From positions 10,891,001 to 10,955,000 of the forward strand of contig NZ_CP117866.1 in the NCBI RefSeq assembly GCF_028736035.1: DNA of 64,000 bases. Direction: 5' to 3'. A model generated the notes under the pieces. The model was not told the origin of the DNA. It ran no database searches and saw only the letters and a list, made by a program, of their open reading frames with translations. The translations under genes and the position numbers were made by a program. Positions 61,530 to 64,000 of the stretch are shown here, one piece after another (position 1 is the stretch's first letter; every line of letters begins with the position of its first letter). Origin of the DNA: Streptomyces sp. T12. Its GTDB lineage: Bacteria > Actinomycetota > Actinomycetes > Streptomycetales > Streptomycetaceae.

Positions 61530-61775
61530 GTGGCCGAGAGCACCACCATCCAGCAGCAGCCGCTCACGGGCTGGGACAAGCCGGAGCTGGACCTCAGCAG
61601 CGCCGACTGGCACTCGAGCAGCCGTGGCCTGGGGGATGTCCAGATCGCCTTTGTCGAGGGGTTCATCGCGATGCGCAACAGCGGCCGCCCGGAGAGCCCT
61701 TCCCTGATCTTCACCCCCGCCGAGTGGGGTGCCTTCGTGTCGGGTGCGAGGGAGGGCGAGTTCGACCTGACCTGA
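61530..61775 (+). CDS. DUF397 protein
   Basis: 81 residues. It matches the small actinobacterial DUF397 family: an early Trp/Ser segment (LSSADWHSSSRGLGDVQIAFVEGFIAMRNS), then PSLIFTPAEWGAFVSGAREGEFDL at the end. DUF397 genes usually lie beside an XRE/DUF5753 regulator and act as its partner (BldB/WhiJ-like systems); none is adjacent here, so this copy is an orphan. GTG start at 61530; a possible promoter is TTGACA (61467) with TAGGCT (61488), spacer 15. Confidence 0.87.
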   Translation: MAESTTIQQQPLTGWDKPELDLSSADWHSSSRGLGDVQIAFVEGFIAMRNSGRPESPSLIFTPAEWGAFVSGAREGEFDLT

Positions 61776-61798
61776 CAGCCGTCCTCGGGCCGATCCGG

Positions 61799-61817
61799 GG
61801 GTGTTCCACCCGTTTTT
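61799..61817 (+). terminator. Short hairpin with T5 run
   Basis: GGGTG (61799-61803), TTC loop, CACCC (61807-61811), then G and five T. A weak but conventional intrinsic terminator after the DUF397 gene. Confidence 0.45.
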
Positions 61818-61910
61818 CCGGACACGCGACCTTGACAACCCCCCTGGGGCCGATGCCTGAGCCAGGCTGACCCCGGGAGGGGGAAGGTCGTATCCGGAGG
61901 TGAGGAACCC

Positions 61911-62816
61911 ATGAGCACCCTGCCGGTCATCGCGGCGGTCGACGGCTCGGACGACGGCCTGGTCGCGCTGGACTGGGCCTTCGAGGCAGCTCTGGTGCGC
62001 GGGGCGCCGCTGCGGATGGTCCACGTGCAGCAGTACGCCGCCTGGGCCGAGCCCGGTGTGCCGCCCGCCGGACGACCGCAGCCGGAGGACGATCCGGTGC
62101 TCCACCACGTACGCCGGTATCTGGCGGGGCGGGTCGAGCGGCCGGAGACGGAGTATCTCGCCCCGGAGGGCGCGCCCGCCGCGGTGCTGCCCGAACTGGG
62201 CTCCACGGCCCAGCTGTTGGTGCTCGGCTCCCGCGGGCGCGGGGGCTTCGCCGGCCTGCTGCTCGGCTCCAACGGCATGGCCGCCGCACGTGACGCCGAG
62301 TGCCCGGTCGTCGTGGTGCCCAAGCCGGGACGCCAGGTCCACGACGACATGCCGATCGAGCCGGGGCCGCGGGTCGCCGTCGGCCTGCAGGTCGACAGCC
62401 CCGACGAGGCCACACTGTCCTTCGCCTTCGCCGAGGCCGCCCGGCGCGGCGCCCGACTCCAGGTCGTCGCCGCCTATTCATGGCCGGCCCACCTCTGGAG
62501 CGCGGCTCCCAGCCAGATCGTGCCGCCGCCCGTCGACCAGGACGCCGTCGAGCACGAGACCCGTACCCTCGCGGAAGGCTTCCTCGCCCCGTACCGCGAC
62601 CGTCACCCCGAGGTCCACGCCGAGCCCTACGTCGCCCCGGGCGATGCGGCCGGCCATCTCGTCGCGGCTTCCAGGGACGCGAACCTGGTCGTCGTGGGCC
62701 GCCACCGACGTCGCCTACTGGCACCCGCCCCCATGATGGGCTCGGTGACCCAGGCGGTCCTGCTGCACGCCGCGAGCCCGGTGGCCGTGGTGCCGCCCGC
62801 GCCGCCGGAGGAGTGA
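61911..62816 (+). CDS. Universal stress protein, tandem UspA domains
   Basis: 301 residues, two UspA domains. The first opens with VIAAVDGSDDGLVALDWAF and ends with GSRGRGGFAGLLLGSNGMAAA; the second opens with RVAVGLQVDSPDEATLSFAF and ends with VVGRHRRRLLAPAPMMGSVTQAVLLHA, a degenerate ATP loop (RHRRR instead of RGRGG). Upstream (61831-61880) is a TTGACA box followed by GGGGCCGATGCCTG and a GCCTG-AGC-CAGGC repeat, which may be a stress-regulator site. This is the second two-domain Usp in the window. Confidence 0.93.
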   Translation: MSTLPVIAAVDGSDDGLVALDWAFEAALVRGAPLRMVHVQQYAAWAEPGVPPAGRPQPEDDPVLHHVRRYLAGRVERPETEYLAPEGAPAAVLPELGSTAQLLVLGSRGRGGFAGLLLGSNGMAAARDAECPVVVVPKPGRQVHDDMPIEPGPRVAVGLQVDSPDEATLSFAFAEAARRGARLQVVAAYSWPAHLWSAAPSQIVPPPVDQDAVEHETRTLAEGFLAPYRDRHPEVHAEPYVAPGDAAGHLVAASRDANLVVVGRHRRRLLAPAPMMGSVTQAVLLHAASPVAVVPPAPPEE

Positions 62817-62833
62817 GAGGACGCCGGAGTGCG

Positions 62834-63757
62834 TCACGCGGTGCCGAACCAGGCCTCGGCCAGGGACGGCAGCGTACCGTCGGCCGGTGCGCCCAACTCC
62901 CGTATGTACCAAGGGAGATTGCTGTACACGTGCAGCAGTGTGTACGCCAGCAGCTCGGCCGGGGCGAAGGTGGTGCCGTACGACTTGGTGAGGCGGGCCA
63001 GCAGTCGCGGATCGCCGCGGGTGACGAACAGGCCCACGCCGACGAAGTCGTAGGCGCGGTCGCCGATCATGGCCGGCTCGAAGTCGAAGAGTCCGGTCAG
63101 GCGCCAGCCGTCGGGATCGACGAGGAAGTGCTGCCGCATGACCTCGGTGTGCAGCAGGGAACGGTGCGGGGTGCGCGGCAGCGGGACCGAGGCGAGGAAC
63201 TCCGGGATCTGCTCCAGCCAGGCGGCCGGCAGACCGCGCTCGCGCTGCTGCGACACCGCCCCGGCACGCTGCCGGTCCACGAACGCGCCCCAGTCCCCGG
63301 GCCCGAGGACGTCCTCGAGCGGCGCGGCATCGAGGGCATGGAGGACGGCCAGGGCCTCGCCGATCTCGGTGACGAGCCGCTCCCGGTCGGGGCGCGGGAC
63401 GCGGTCCCAGGCGCCGGCCAGGTTCTCGCCGCGCAGCCGGGACATCAGGACGTACCGCCAGCCGTTCTCGTACGGACCGGCGTCGCGCACGCTTGGCGTC
63501 GGGACGGGCAGGAGCCCCTGGACATGGGACAGGACGCGGCCCTCGGCGATGCCGTCCCGGGCGGCGGCTCCGGGGAACAGCTTGAGGACGTGTTCGTCGC
63601 CCACGGCGTAGACCGGCTGCGACCCGTCCGGGAACCGCGTCAGCGGGAGGCCGGCCAGACCGAGGCGGGCGCACAGGTCCTCCGCTCCCACCCGCATCAC
63701 TTCCTCGTCGGGGACGACGGCGTCCCATTCCTCGTCCGTTTCCACCGGCGGCAGCAT
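62834..63757 (-). CDS. Aminoglycoside-phosphotransferase-fold protein with altered catalytic loop
   Basis: 307 residues, APH/choline-kinase fold. Nucleotide-lobe Lys in EHVLKLFPGAAARDG near residue 60; Brenner-like loop RSLLHTEVMRQHFLVD near 200; metal loop GLFDFEPAMIGDRAYDF near 217. The standard HxDxxxxN is here H-T-E-V-M-R-Q-H: the catalytic Asp is Glu and the Asn is His, whereas the metal-binding Asp is kept. It is thus a divergent kinase of an unknown small molecule, or inactive. I prefer ATG 63757; the upstream frame to 63829 is possible. Not evidence of drug resistance on its own. Confidence 0.83.
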   Translation of the reverse strand: MLPPVETDEEWDAVVPDEEVMRVGAEDLCARLGLAGLPLTRFPDGSQPVYAVGDEHVLKLFPGAAARDGIAEGRVLSHVQGLLPVPTPSVRDAGPYENGWRYVLMSRLRGENLAGAWDRVPRPDRERLVTEIGEALAVLHALDAAPLEDVLGPGDWGAFVDRQRAGAVSQQRERGLPAAWLEQIPEFLASVPLPRTPHRSLLHTEVMRQHFLVDPDGWRLTGLFDFEPAMIGDRAYDFVGVGLFVTRGDPRLLARLTKSYGTTFAPAELLAYTLLHVYSNLPWYIRELGAPADGTLPSLAEAWFGTA

Positions 63758-63915
63758 GATCGGGACCGTAGGGCGGCCGCTGCCGGAGGGCAACGGAATT
63801 CCGCGGCCCGCGACGGCATCGCGGAGCACTCGGGAAGTCGCGCCCCGGGTCAGGGAGCAGGGTCCGAACCATGCCCGCGCGTCACGGAGCAGGCCCGGCC
63901 ACGTACCATGGCGAC

Positions 63916-64000
63916 ATGTCGTTCCTCCGCCGCCGCAGCGCCACGCCCGCCGGGCCCGACTTCGACGTACTGGCCATGGATCCGGGCGACTGGCCCGGCA
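63916..64000 (+). CDS. Unidentified protein, 3' end outside window
   Basis: The last 85 bases encode MSFLRRRSATPAGPDFDVLA and continue MDPGDWPG. The start resembles a conserved actinomycete protein of unknown function, but too little is present to identify it. It diverges from the phosphotransferase-like gene. An ATG in another frame at 63908 gives poorer sequence. Confidence 0.5.
   Translation, partial: MSFLRRRSATPAGPDFDVLAMDPGDWPG

Noticed and set aside
61845..61860. GGGGCCGATGCCTG before the second stress protein as a DevR/OsdR box
   Set aside because: Only one half fits GGGnCnnnnGnCCC; the second half misses two positions, so I mention it but do not call it.

Overview
The window is about 70% G+C, with GTG starts, GGAGG ribosome sites and dense head-to-tail operons. 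It looks like a piece of a Streptomyces (or close actinomycete) chromosome, probably in a metabolically rich, accessory-leaning region. I saw no rRNA, tRNA, CRISPR array, insertion sequence or phage gene. Both ends cut a gene: a GH1 beta-glucosidase on the left and an unidentified gene on the right.

Layout. 1-4.1 kb: end of the beta-glucosidase, then a leftward redox/detoxification operon (DsbA-like, metallo-beta-lactamase fold, NTF2-like) next to a MarR regulator. 4.3-13.2 kb: a sugar locus with a LacI repressor, a binding lipoprotein, two ABC permeases, a GH42 beta-galactosidase and a secreted beta-propeller/ricin-lectin glycosidase. 13.3-17.9 kb: a PF04672-type methyltransferase, an ABC-F resistance-type ATPase, and a divergent EamA exporter/LysR pair. 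18.3-27 kb: an energy and stress block holding a HAD phosphomutase, a GH65 phosphorylase, a universal stress protein, polyphosphate kinase 2, cytochrome oxidase subunits I and IV, and a second cytochrome b.

27-35.9 kb: a DUF6479 membrane protein, a Cys-rich copper-storage protein, a FadE26/ChsE4-like acyl-CoA dehydrogenase behind a KstR-type palindrome, an MpaB-family protein, a Ser/Thr kinase with kinesin-light-chain-like TPRs, a FAD oxidoreductase and a Tat-exported serine hydrolase. 36-38.7 kb: a nitronate monooxygenase/acyl-CoA synthetase operon. 38.8-44.6 kb: a small terpenoid locus (P450, terpene cyclase, large LuxR-type regulator) whose upstream region has six tandem 15-bp repeats. 44.6-53.5 kb: a penicillin-acylase-family enzyme divergent from an acyl-CoA synthetase, then DUF1062, phenylacetate-CoA ligase, a KhtTU-like K+/H+ antiporter pair and an Excalibur protein.

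53.6-64 kb: an LTA-synthase-like sulfatase, then the most interesting block. A fadD19-like steroid-CoA ligase faces echA19-like, DUF35/OB-fold, ltp4-like and ltp3-like genes. Order, protein lengths and recalled sequence features match the mycobacterial/rhodococcal genes for removing C-24-branched sterol side chains. Its control region holds a KstR-like box and a second palindrome that recurs almost unchanged in front of the nitronate monooxygenase/acyl-CoA synthetase operon. This suggests three separated loci in the window serve one sterol/acyl-CoA catabolic network. The window closes with an orphan DUF397 protein, a second universal stress protein, and an aminoglycoside-phosphotransferase-fold protein.

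All family assignments come from reading the sequence and from remembered family features; no database search was run.
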